Source of the DNA: Desulfonatronospira sp.
GTDB taxonomy: Bacteria; Desulfobacterota; Desulfovibrionia; Desulfovibrionales; Desulfonatronovibrionaceae
Direction: 5' to 3'
Length of the DNA stretch: 6,433 nucleotides
Assembly: GCA_003563255.1 (NCBI GenBank)
Contig: PWSL01000045.1
Span: forward strand, 1 to 6,433
The notes under the pieces were generated by a model that worked only from the letters and a program-made list of their open reading frames with translations, had not been told where the DNA came from and did not search any database. This document shows, piece after piece, positions 1 through 6,093 of this stretch. Each line of letters begins with the position of its first letter. Positions within the stretch are counted from its first letter, which is position 1. Both the position numbers and the translations under genes were made by a program.

Positions 1-5
1 CAATT

Positions 6-89
6 GGGGACAGGCACCCCCGCACTTATTTTTATTACAAATGATCTTGGTTTTATTGGAAAAAATAAGTGCGGGGAGAGCCAGTCCCC
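6..89 (-). repeat. GGGGAC-ended hairpin repeat, copy 1
   Basis: A long imperfect inverted repeat able to form a single hairpin. The outer arms are GGGGACAGGC (6-15) and GCCAGTCCCC (80-89). The inner arms are a perfect 16-bp match, CCCCGCACTTATTTTT (18-33) against its complement at 61-76, leaving a 27-nt AT-rich loop. Two A:A mismatches (12/83 and 16/79) interrupt the outer stem and A77 is bulged. Read on the - strand, its ends (GGGGACTGGCTC ... GTGCCTGTCCCC) are identical over 12 bp each to those of the second copy at 314-385, but the inner stem is unrelated. It codes for nothing visible. It looks like an intergenic REP-type element; whether it is mobilised by a REP-associated (IS200-like) transposase is inference from similar repeats elsewhere. 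Confidence 0.85.
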
Positions 90-102
90 GGAGGTTAATA
101 AT

Positions 103-116
103 AAGTTTCGCTGTAG
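103..116 (+). repeat. TCGCTGTAG core repeat, copy 1
   Basis: AAGTTTCGCTGTAG matches the cores at 285-300 (- strand) and 410-425 (+ strand) at 13 of 14 positions. It starts 13 nt after the end of hairpin copy 1. TTAA lies on both sides (95-98 and 123-126), as around the other copies, but its arms are less complementary, so this may be a decayed copy. Confidence 0.6.
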
Positions 117-169
117 GGCTACTTAATCTGCCTGCCTTTGTCAGGTCAAATCTCACATCAAGCAACCTC

Positions 170-199
170 TTGACCTTCTTTAGCCCTGAATGACATAAA
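170..199 (+). promoter_or_regulatory. Possible sigma70 promoter
   Basis: TTGACC (170-175) is followed after 18 nt by CATAAA (194-199), matching the consensus at 5 of 6 and 4 of 6 positions. It points toward the transporter operon but lies about 340 nt upstream of its start codon, with a hairpin repeat between. A perfect TTGACA at 244-249 has only a poor -10 partner. Both could be chance matches in AT-rich DNA. Confidence 0.3.
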
Positions 200-265
200 A
201 TACCTGCTATCCGTGCTACTGATTTAATATATTTATCTTTTTATTGACACTTTCCTGAAATATGT

Positions 266-281
266 ATTACTTAATTACTTA
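266..281 (+). repeat. Tandem 8-bp repeat ATTACTTA x2
   Basis: ATTACTTA occurs twice without a gap (266-273 and 274-281), directly before core repeat copy 2. Its last bases overlap CTTAAA (278-283), the outer arm of that copy. The function is unknown. Confidence 0.6.
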
Positions 282-284
282 AAG

Positions 285-300
285 ACTACAGCGACACTTT
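285..300 (-). repeat. TCGCTGTAG core repeat, copy 2
   Basis: ACTACAGCGACACTTT is the exact 16-bp reverse complement of 410-425, so the two copies form an inverted pair around hairpin copy 2. This core is enclosed by its own short inverted repeat, CTTAAA (278-283) and TTTAAG (302-307), centred on the core. It ends 13 nt before hairpin copy 2, the same distance that separates core copy 1 from hairpin copy 1 in mirror image. Confidence 0.8.
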
Positions 301-313
301 ATTTAAGCTGAAA

Positions 314-385
314 GGGGACTGGCTCTTTTGCCGCCGGATAGTCCGGCCGTTTTACGGTTTGAGGTCGGCAAAAGTGCCTGTCCCC
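314..385 (+). repeat. GGGGAC-ended hairpin repeat, copy 2
   Basis: The arms 314-333 and 366-385 pair at 18 of 20 positions. The two exceptions are T:T mismatches (320/379 and 324/375) at the same stem positions as the mismatches in copy 1. The tip holds two further small hairpins, CCGGA-TAG-TCCGG (334-346) and CCGT-TTT-ACGG (347-357), so the element can fold into a branched shape. Its ends match copy 1 but its inner stem does not. The orientation is opposite to copy 1, so the block 6-385 as a whole is bounded by perfect 12-bp inverted ends (GGGGACAGGCAC and GTGCCTGTCCCC). No target-site duplication is visible beside it. Confidence 0.88.
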
Positions 386-401
386 GGTGGCCGAGGCGAT
401 A

Positions 402-431
402 ATTAACACAAAGTGTCGCTGTAGTGTTAAT
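402..431 (+). promoter_or_regulatory. Candidate promoter and palindrome for the transporter operon
   Basis: A perfect 8-bp inverted repeat, ATTAACAC (402-409) and GTGTTAAT (424-431), is separated by 14 nt. It contains a plausible sigma70 promoter: TTAACA (403-408), a 17-nt spacer, then GTTAAT (426-431), matching 5 of 6 and 4 of 6 positions. Transcription would start near 438, giving a leader of about 100 nt before the ATG at 538. The spacer is almost entirely core repeat copy 3, so the arrangement could equally belong to the repeat family and not be a dedicated operator. The weak -10 limits confidence. Confidence 0.45.
410..425 (+). repeat. TCGCTGTAG core repeat, copy 3
   Basis: AAAGTGTCGCTGTAGT is the exact reverse complement of 285-300. 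Like copy 2 it is enclosed by complementary arms, but with another sequence (TTAACAC and GTGTTAA here, CTTAAA and TTTAAG there). A changed arm sequence with pairing kept suggests that the arms matter as a structure or a dimer-binding site. Confidence 0.8.
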
Positions 432-502
432 GAATCAGGGCAGGTTTTGAGCTTTCAATTCATTGCCTGCAGCCACCATCCAGCACCTTCAAAACTGCGA
501 CT

Positions 503-520
503 GCAAGAAGTGCTTCTTGC
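503..520 (+). promoter_or_regulatory. Small hairpin just upstream of the first ribosome binding site
   Basis: GCAAGAAG (503-510) and CTTCTTGC (513-520) are perfectly complementary around TG, giving a 7-8 bp stem in the leader RNA. It ends 5 nt before the AGGAG at 526-530. There is no U-tract, so it is not an intrinsic terminator. It could affect ribosome access or mRNA stability. Confidence 0.5.
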
Positions 521-525
521 CCAAC

Positions 526-530
526 AGGAG
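526..530 (+). promoter_or_regulatory. Ribosome binding site AGGAG of the binding-protein gene
   Basis: AGGAG lies 7 nt before the ATG at 538. It decides the start of the first operon gene, because the longer reading from the TTG at 463 lacks such a site and would bury the signal peptide behind 25 extra residues. Confidence 0.85.
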
Positions 531-537
531 AATCAGC

Positions 538-2079
538 ATGCTAAAAAAGGTTTTTTTGAATGCCGTCATGACCCTGGTCTTTCTTGGCTTTTGCCTGATC
601 ACTGTAAACCCGCTCCTGGCTGACGAACCACTGATTGTAGTTTCGCCCTGGAAGGGAAACTCACTGGATCCATCTGATTCAGGCTTTGTCTTCACCCGCA
701 TGGGTTGCCTGGAAACCCTGGTCACTTCTGACCGTCAGGGCGGCATATCCCCAAGACTGGCAGAGAAATGGGAGACCTCGGATGACGGGCTGACCTGGTT
801 ATTCCATCTCAGAAAAGATGCAATGTTTCACGACGGCACCCCTTTCAATGCCCGGGCCGCATCCAGGGCTCTAAACCACGCCCTGGACAAGGGAGCTTTC
901 CAGGGAGTGGACATTGAAAAGATTGAACCGGAAGAGGAGCTGGTCCTTACCGTAAAAACCAGCACACCCTTTTCAGCTCTGCCATCTTTTCTGGCTCATT
1001 ATTCCGGTGCGATCGGCGCACCGGCAATGTATGACCAGGAATTCGACCGGGTCATCGGCACAGGTATGTATGAACTGGCCTCGCATCAGGGGATGACTTA
1101 CTTTGAATTCAGGGCTTTTGAAGATTACTGGGGAGACAGGGCCAACATTGAAAGGGCCGAGTACCGGGCCGTACCCAATGGAGAAACCAGAGCTCTTATG
1201 GCTGAATCCGGAGAAGCGCACATTTCCTTGACTCTTGCACCGGAAGCGGCTGCCAGACTGGACAGACTTCCAGAGATGGAAATCCACAGCGCTGCCCTGC
1301 CCAGAGTCCGCCTGATGAAACTCAACTGCTCTCTTGACCTTTTCAATGATCCCCGGACACGCCGGGCCCTGTCCATGGCCATAGACAGACAGGCTATAGC
1401 CGAGGCCCTTCTGGATAATCCTGATACGGCCTCAACTCAGCTGCTGCCCCCGGTTTCAGCGTGGCACAATAAAGAGGCCGGCGTTCCAGAACACTTTCTT
1501 TACGCCCCTGAAAAGGCGGCCAGGATGCTTGAACAAGCCGGCTGGGCCAAAGGCCCTGACGGTGTCCTGGTCAGGGATGGACAAAAATTCTCCTTCGAAT
1601 TGATCACCTATTCGGCCCGTCCTTCCCTGCCCCTGGTGGCCCAGGCCATCCAGGCCCAGCTGAAGGAAGTGGGCATCGAAATGGATATCCTGGTTACTGA
1701 ATCCGGAATGATCCCTCAGAGACATTCCGACGGAACCCTGGAGGCCGCTTTTCTGGCCAGAAATTACGGTCAGATTCCTGATGCCATAGCCACCATACTG
1801 GCTGATTTCGGACCTACAGACAAAAGAGGGGCCTGGGGAGCCATGGGCTGGGAGTCTGCTGAGCTGTACTCTCTGCTGGATGATTACATGAATGAATTTG
1901 ACTTCGAGAAAGGCAGAGTCACTGGCTGGAGGATTTCGGAAATCCTCAATACAGAAATGCCGGTTATACCCATTGCCTGGTACGATAACCACGTAGCAGT
2001 ATCCCGGAAAGTGGACGGATTCAACCAGGACCCTTTTGAACTCCGGCCTTACCCTGAAGGAGTGTCTTTTAACCAGTGA
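538..2079 (+). CDS. ABC transporter substrate-binding protein, family 5 (NikA/peptide type)
   Basis: This is the exported ligand-binding component of the importer encoded by the next four genes. The product is 513 aa, close to NikA or DppA. Residues 1-28 form a signal peptide: KK at 3-4, a hydrophobic core, and a likely cleavage after Leu-Leu-Ala28 before Asp-Glu-Pro. Residues 72-104 carry the SBP_bac_5 signature (LAEKW, DDGLTW, FHLRKDAMFHDGTPF). Later family landmarks are GTGMYEL, YWGDRA, RRALSMAIDR and APEKAARMLEQAGW. The ATG at 538 is chosen for its AGGAG and the signal peptide; no lipobox is seen. The stop overlaps the next start by 4 bp (GTGA). Gene order and sizes favour a nickel or metal-chelate importer. 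However, by eye alignment the segment around FLARNYGQIPD has no His where NikA has the His that touches its nickel complex, and the NikA Arg region reads LAHYSGAIGAP. The ligand may therefore be another metal complex, an opine or a peptide. The family is certain; the ligand is not. Confidence 0.95.
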   Translation: MLKKVFLNAVMTLVFLGFCLITVNPLLADEPLIVVSPWKGNSLDPSDSGFVFTRMGCLETLVTSDRQGGISPRLAEKWETSDDGLTWLFHLRKDAMFHDGTPFNARAASRALNHALDKGAFQGVDIEKIEPEEELVLTVKTSTPFSALPSFLAHYSGAIGAPAMYDQEFDRVIGTGMYELASHQGMTYFEFRAFEDYWGDRANIERAEYRAVPNGETRALMAESGEAHISLTLAPEAAARLDRLPEMEIHSAALPRVRLMKLNCSLDLFNDPRTRRALSMAIDRQAIAEALLDNPDTASTQLLPPVSAWHNKEAGVPEHFLYAPEKAARMLEQAGWAKGPDGVLVRDGQKFSFELITYSARPSLPLVAQAIQAQLKEVGIEMDILVTESGMIPQRHSDGTLEAAFLARNYGQIPDAIATILADFGPTDKRGAWGAMGWESAELYSLLDDYMNEFDFEKGRVTGWRISEILNTEMPVIPIAWYDNHVAVSRKVDGFNQDPFELRPYPEGVSFNQ

Positions 2080-3026
2080 TTTATGTCTTTCTGAACCGGA
2101 TCTTACAGGTGGTAGTCATTGCCCTGGTGGTGGCCACCCTTACTTTTCTGGTCACCTGGTTTGGTCCGGGGGACATCGCCACTCAGGTGGCTATTGCCAG
2201 GTATGACCTGGACCGGGTCACTCCTGAAGTAGTCCGGGACATCAGGGCCCAGGAAGGTCTCGAGCGTTCAGGTCTCTATCAATTCGGCACCTGGCTGGGC
2301 AGGACAATCACCCTGGACCTGGGCAATTCTCTGGTTACCGGCCAGGGTGTTGGCGCCACCATTGCCTACCACTTTTCCTACACCCTCAAGCTGGCCCTTG
2401 CTGCCATGGGCATTTCCCTGGCAATGGCCCTTCCTCTGGGCATAGCCGGAGGCTCCAGGCCCCATTCCCGCCTGAACCAGTCCCTGCAGATAATATCCTC
2501 TTTACTGGTATCAGTCCCCCCCTATGTTCTGGCTATGCTGCTCATCCTATTATTCAGCATATACCTTATGATTCTGCCTGTTGCTGGCTTTACCAGGCCG
2601 GAACACATAATCCTCCCGGCCCTGACCCTTGGGCTGGGTCTCTTTGCCATGAGCAACCGGCTCATCGCCTCTTCCGTAAACACCGTGAGAAACTCTGGTT
2701 ATTACCTGTTTGCCAGGACCAAGGGCCTTCCTGGATACCAGGTGCTGATAAGACACGGCCTGAAAAACGCTTCAGCCCCGGTCTTGACTTTTCTGGGACT
2801 GCAGTTCGCCTTTCTCCTGGACGGAGTGGTCATCGTAGAAAGTATCTTCGCCTGGCCGGGAATCGGGCATCTTTTGCTTGAGTCCATCATGGCCAGGGAT
2901 ATTCCTGTAATCCAGGGAGTGGCCATGCTCATAGGGGTGATTTATGTAAGCATAAACACTCTGGTGGACCTGATCCTTCTAAGACTTGATCCGGCTTCAG
3001 CCCAGCAGACCACGGATCGGACATGA
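2076..3026 (+). CDS. ABC transporter permease 1 (NikB/DppB type)
   Basis: This is one of two inner-membrane subunits forming the transport channel. The 316-aa product has the NikB/DppB layout: TM1 at about 9-29, a long periplasmic segment with the family motif LDLGNS (80-85), then TM segments near 100-124, 137-167, 178-200, 235-258 and 280-304. The cytoplasmic coupling (EAA) loop at about 209-236 reads ARTKGLPGYQVLIRHGLKNA, matching the usual ARAKGL...VLxRHALRNA pattern that docks on the ATPases. Translation starts at a GTG that overlaps the previous stop (GTGA). An AAGGAG at 2057-2062 lies 13 nt upstream, rather far, so coupling to the upstream gene probably helps. Its stop overlaps the next ATG. 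The start MIYVFLNRILQ resembles the usual start of the family. Nickel specificity is inferred from the operon and not from this sequence. Confidence 0.95.
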   Translation: MIYVFLNRILQVVVIALVVATLTFLVTWFGPGDIATQVAIARYDLDRVTPEVVRDIRAQEGLERSGLYQFGTWLGRTITLDLGNSLVTGQGVGATIAYHFSYTLKLALAAMGISLAMALPLGIAGGSRPHSRLNQSLQIISSLLVSVPPYVLAMLLILLFSIYLMILPVAGFTRPEHIILPALTLGLGLFAMSNRLIASSVNTVRNSGYYLFARTKGLPGYQVLIRHGLKNASAPVLTFLGLQFAFLLDGVVIVESIFAWPGIGHLLLESIMARDIPVIQGVAMLIGVIYVSINTLVDLILLRLDPASAQQTTDRT

Positions 3027-3844
3027 AGAACGTCTCAACAGTACTGGCCGGACACGGGACACCCATGCACTCAATCTATCTACTGCTGATCCCAGCGGGG
3101 CTGGGTGCTCTGTCCCTTCTGCCCGGTCTTGATCCATTCAGCCAGGATCTCATGAACAGACTGGCCGGGCCGGGCCGGGAACATATCCTGGGCACGGACC
3201 AGTTCGGACGCTGCATTCTGGCCAGAATAGCACATGGCACATATATATCTCTTGGTGCGGCTATAATCATCTCCCTGGGTTCAGCCATCCTGGGATCAAT
3301 CCTGGGTATGATCGCCGGGTACACAAGAGGTGTCACCGACATTCTCATCAGCCGCCTCGTGGACACCACCCTGGCCTTCCCGGGGATTCTTCTGGCCCTG
3401 ATGATCACCGGCCTGACTAAAGGCGGGGTAATGGTACTGGCAGTTGCTCTGATCATAACTACATGGCCCGACTACTGCAGGGTGGCCAGATCCGTGACCA
3501 GGACCTGTTCGTCTGCTCCCTACATTCAGGCGGCAGTATTGTCTGGATTTCCTGTCTGGTTTATTCTGTATCGTTATGTTCTGCCCCAGGTGGCCAGACC
3601 CATTCTGCCCCTGGTGTCTCTTGGTATAGGCAAGTCCATCCTGGCTCTGTCGTCACTGGGCTTTCTGGGCATAGGCATCAAACCGCCCATGCCTGAATGG
3701 GGGGCAATGATTTCTGATGGACTGCCGTACCTGAGAAGCGCTGCGCACCTTTCTCTTATCCCGTCTATTCTTGTATTTATTACTGTTTTTGCCTGCCTCA
3801 GGCTTGCAGGAACCATGGAGTACAAAAACCCTTCAACCATATAG
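3023..3844 (+). CDS. ABC transporter permease 2 (NikC/DppC type)
   Basis: This is the second channel subunit, pairing with permease 1. The 273-aa length is that of NikC (about 277) and shorter than most DppC/OppC. TM1 is near 17-36. The family motif HILGTDQFGRC (54-64) follows, with Cys where the family normally has Asp (LGTDxxGRD). TM segments follow near 76-99, 115-131, 134-148, 193-216 and 245-264. The EAA loop at about 168-194 (IQAAVLSGFPVWFILYRYVLPQVARPI region) keeps the Ala-Ala, Gly and Leu-Pro landmarks but has Gln in place of the first Glu. The start ATG overlaps the previous stop (ATGA), so translation is probably coupled. A gap of 12 bp leads to the first ATPase gene. The assignment is secure; the substrate is inferred from the operon. 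Confidence 0.95.
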   Translation: MKNVSTVLAGHGTPMHSIYLLLIPAGLGALSLLPGLDPFSQDLMNRLAGPGREHILGTDQFGRCILARIAHGTYISLGAAIIISLGSAILGSILGMIAGYTRGVTDILISRLVDTTLAFPGILLALMITGLTKGGVMVLAVALIITTWPDYCRVARSVTRTCSSAPYIQAAVLSGFPVWFILYRYVLPQVARPILPLVSLGIGKSILALSSLGFLGIGIKPPMPEWGAMISDGLPYLRSAAHLSLIPSILVFITVFACLRLAGTMEYKNPSTI

Positions 3845-3856
3845 CTGGAACGGGCC

Positions 3857-4633
3857 ATGCTGAATATTGAAAAGCTGAGCATAAGCTCAAAATATGATCC
3901 TGAAAACCTGCTGGTCAGAGACATCAGTTTTTCCCTTCCGGAAAACAGCGTCTTCAATCTGGTTGGTGAGACAGGCAGCGGCAAATCCATTCTGGCCTGG
4001 GCTATGGCAGGAATACTGCCGGAAGACCTGCTGGCAAATGGCCGGATAACCATTTCCGGATTGCCCATAAGCCCCGGGAACAATGGCCACCCCGATGACA
4101 ATACATTTCTGGTGCCCCAGGAGCCGGGAATGGCTCTGAATCCCACCATGAAAATCATTTCTCAGGTGGCTGAAATATTCAGGTGGCCAGGAAAAAGATC
4201 CAGAAGTGAATCTTGGAAAAAGGCGCAGGATATTCTTGGTCAGCTTGGGCTTTCCCGATTTTTTGCTCAGGGTTACCCCCATGAACTTTCTGGAGGCATG
4301 AATCAGAGGTGCGCCATTGCCATGGCCCTGTCCTCACCTGCCTCTTTAATCATTGTAGATGAGCCCACCAAGGGACTGGATGCAAATTTGAAACTGCAGG
4401 CTGTGGAATTGCTTGTTAAGCTGATGGAAAAAGGCAAGACCCTGCTTTGCATAACCCACGACTTCACAGTGGCCGGTCTGCTGGGCGGCAGAACCGGAGT
4501 CATGCTCAACGGAGAAATTATTGAACAGGGAAGTACAGATCAGGTGCTGAATGATCCGAAACAACAATACACCAGGGACCTGATCATGGCTCTGCCGGAA
4601 AACGGGCTTCATGCCCCCTGGGAAAGCAGATGA
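3857..4633 (+). CDS. ABC transporter ATP-binding protein 1 (NikD/DppD type)
   Basis: This cytoplasmic ATPase subunit powers the importer as a heterodimer with the next gene product. In the 258-aa sequence, Walker A is GETGSGKS (37-44), the Q-loop Gln is 88 (VPQEPGMALNP), the ABC signature is LSGGM (144-148, followed by NQR, as usual for the DppD/NikD group), Walker B is LIIVDE (164-169) with D-loop GLD (173-175), and the switch His is 201 (ITHD). All catalytic elements are present. It ends after the ATPase core. The C-terminal extension with a Cys cluster seen in most OppD/DppD proteins (about 320 aa) is absent, which is the NikD form (254 aa). The start ATG is 12 bp after the permease stop, preceded by a weak GGAA. 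The stop overlaps the next ATG by 4 bp. Confidence 0.95.
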   Translation: MLNIEKLSISSKYDPENLLVRDISFSLPENSVFNLVGETGSGKSILAWAMAGILPEDLLANGRITISGLPISPGNNGHPDDNTFLVPQEPGMALNPTMKIISQVAEIFRWPGKRSRSESWKKAQDILGQLGLSRFFAQGYPHELSGGMNQRCAIAMALSSPASLIIVDEPTKGLDANLKLQAVELLVKLMEKGKTLLCITHDFTVAGLLGGRTGVMLNGEIIEQGSTDQVLNDPKQQYTRDLIMALPENGLHAPWESR

Positions 4634-5361
4634 CCTGCAGTCATATCAATTCAGGACCAGCTGCTGTTGAGCTCAGGCAAATCCATAAATCCTTTTCCCT
4701 GGGACTATTGAATACAAAAAAGAAAAGAATACTGAACGGGGTAAGCCTTTGTGTTGAACCCGGACAATTGGTGGGTCTATCAGGGCCTTCGGGCTCGGGA
4801 AAAACCACTATTGGAAACATAGCCCTCGGGTTGAGCCGGGCTGATTCAGGACGGGTGCTTTGGAACGGGAGGGAACTGAATTACCTGCCCAGGAAGGAAA
4901 AAAAACGTCTTCGTCCCAGATTTCAGAAAATATTTCAGGACCCGGCCCTGAGCTTTGCCCCTTTCCAGACTCTGGAAAAATCATTCAGGGATGTCCTGCG
5001 TTTTTTGTTTCTGGACAAAATGCAGGCTGAGAAAAGGCTTTCCATGCTTATGCAGGAAATGAAGCTGGAACAGAACATCCTCAAGCGCCCCCCGGGCAAG
5101 GTTTCAGGAGGAGAGATTCAACGGCTGGCCCTGATCAGATGCATCCTGGCAGAACCTTTTTTCCTGGTGGCTGATGAACCCACTTCAAGGCTCGACCCCC
5201 TTGTCCAGGCCCAGGTAGCCAGACAGATTCAAACTATGGCTGCTGAAAAAGGCATGGGTGTACTTTTCATCAGTCATGACTTTAGTCTGCTCAAGGTCCT
5301 GTGTCATAAAGTACTGCGCCTGGAGAACACAAGCCTTATCCCCGCGTGGCAGACAGAATGA
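4630..5361 (+). CDS. ABC transporter ATP-binding protein 2 (NikE/DppF type)
   Basis: This is the second ATPase subunit of the importer. In the 243-aa sequence, Walker A is GPSGSGKT (52-59), the Q-loop Gln is 103 (IFQDP), the signature is VSGGE (158-162, then IQR), Walker B is FFLVADE (177-183) with the D-loop at RLD (187-189), and the switch His is 216 (ISHD). It is intact for ATP hydrolysis. It is somewhat shorter than NikE (about 268 aa) and lacks the C-terminal extension of DppF/OppF, ending soon after the H-loop. The start ATG overlaps the previous stop (ATGA), with GGGAAAG a few bases upstream. The last 26 bp of the gene overlap the end of the convergent methyltransferase gene, so the two transcripts must be antisense to each other there. 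No terminator hairpin is seen after the gene. Confidence 0.95.
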   Translation: MTCSHINSGPAAVELRQIHKSFSLGLLNTKKKRILNGVSLCVEPGQLVGLSGPSGSGKTTIGNIALGLSRADSGRVLWNGRELNYLPRKEKKRLRPRFQKIFQDPALSFAPFQTLEKSFRDVLRFLFLDKMQAEKRLSMLMQEMKLEQNILKRPPGKVSGGEIQRLALIRCILAEPFFLVADEPTSRLDPLVQAQVARQIQTMAAEKGMGVLFISHDFSLLKVLCHKVLRLENTSLIPAWQTE

Positions 5362-6076
5362 AAAACTGGCCATATCCGGGAAAGAATTTGCCTTTCCGTG
5401 TGTAAGGATTTTCTGCAAATTCCTGCTCATGGCCGGTTATTGAGACAAAACCGTTGTCCTTGAGAAGCTTTTGAGCCTGCCAGGCATAAAGGCCCATGCC
5501 AAAGGGCAGTTCAGGATCAACGGGCTTGTACATTTTTTTGAATTTTCCAGGATGATTTTCCTGATCCCGGCCAAACTTCTGCAGAAAATCCATAAACAAG
5601 CCGCTCATTTTCTGAATGGCGGTAACAGGGCGCCAGATTCCGTCTGAAATAACCAGACGGCCATTTGCTCTGAGAAGAAACGACCAGTTTTTTACCGCCT
5701 GCCAGGGATCCTTCAGGGTCCAGATAAGATTCCTGGTGACCACAGCATCAAAACAGCCGGGCGTGAAATCCGGCTCATCAGCAGGCATATGTATGAATTC
5801 AACTTCCAGGCCCATGTCCCGGGCCTTGTTGCCCGCTAGTTCCAACATCTTCTCTGAGATGTCGATCCCTGTAACCCGATAACCTCTGGCAGCCAGGCCC
5901 AGGGCCAGAAAGCCAGTGCCTGTTCCCAGATCCAGAACTTTAGCCCCTGGTTTCAGGGCAAGAGCCCTGGCATAAACTTCCACCCAGGGCTCCTGCCTGC
6001 ATGAGGTGGCATCAAAACTTGCAGCTCTCCAGTTCCAGTATCCGTAAATCCGGGGGCATACTGACAAATCTTTCAT
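5336..6076 (-). CDS. Class I SAM-dependent methyltransferase
   Basis: This is a soluble 246-aa enzyme with the Rossmann-like methyltransferase fold, transferring a methyl group from S-adenosylmethionine to an unknown acceptor. Motif I is VLDLGTGTG (47-55). The acidic residue of motif II is Asp72 (VTGIDIS), likely binding the SAM ribose. Further motifs are FDAVVTRNLIWTLKDP (109-124) and GRLVISDG (139-146). The N-terminal 40 residues (YGYWNWRAASFD) and the part after 150, rich in Phe, Lys and aromatic residues, probably shape the acceptor site. The ATG at 6076 has AGGAG only 3 nt upstream, a short spacing. The promoter and a NikR-like palindrome lie just upstream, and the gene faces the Nik-type transporter tail to tail with a 26-bp overlap. 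That context suggests a role in nickel or metal-ligand metabolism, for example methylating a metallophore. The sequence alone does not exclude a lipid, quinone or small-molecule methyltransferase. Confidence 0.93.
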   Translation of the reverse strand: MKDLSVCPRIYGYWNWRAASFDATSCRQEPWVEVYARALALKPGAKVLDLGTGTGFLALGLAARGYRVTGIDISEKMLELAGNKARDMGLEVEFIHMPADEPDFTPGCFDAVVTRNLIWTLKDPWQAVKNWSFLLRANGRLVISDGIWRPVTAIQKMSGLFMDFLQKFGRDQENHPGKFKKMYKPVDPELPFGMGLYAWQAQKLLKDNGFVSITGHEQEFAENPYTRKGKFFPGYGQFFILSATRG

Positions 6077-6093
6077 AAACTCCTGCCTTGTAT

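Larger units (their letters stand above)
117..285. other. Non-coding stretch between the two hairpins
   Basis: No gene is supported here. Visible items are GGTCAA (144-149) and TTGACC (170-175) forming a spaced inverted repeat, TCAAG (158-162) and CTTGA (169-173) forming a shorter one, and weak promoter-like pairs. The - strand has an open frame from 240 to the window edge, but a TAA codon stops it just upstream and it has no convincing start. I treat it as non-coding. Confidence 0.5.

Noticed and set aside
1..240. Open frame on the - strand running off the left edge
   Set aside because: It starts right after a TAA, has no convincing start codon or ribosome site, and runs straight through hairpin copy 1. 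It is probably chance.
244..272. TTGACA as the operon promoter
   Set aside because: The -35 box is perfect, but no -10 at 16-18 nt spacing matches well; the best hexamer, TATTAC, is at 15 nt.
6..385. The whole block as a mobile element with duplicated target site
   Set aside because: It has 12-bp inverted ends, but the flanks (CAATT on the left, GGTGGCC on the right) show no direct repeat, and a mirror pair of hairpins explains the ends equally well.
503..520. Intrinsic terminator before the operon
   Set aside because: There is no run of T after the stem, and a ribosome binding site follows directly.
463..537. A longer binding-protein start at TTG 463
   Set aside because: It has no ribosome binding site and would place 25 residues before a clear signal peptide. 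ATG 538 has AGGAG at the right distance.
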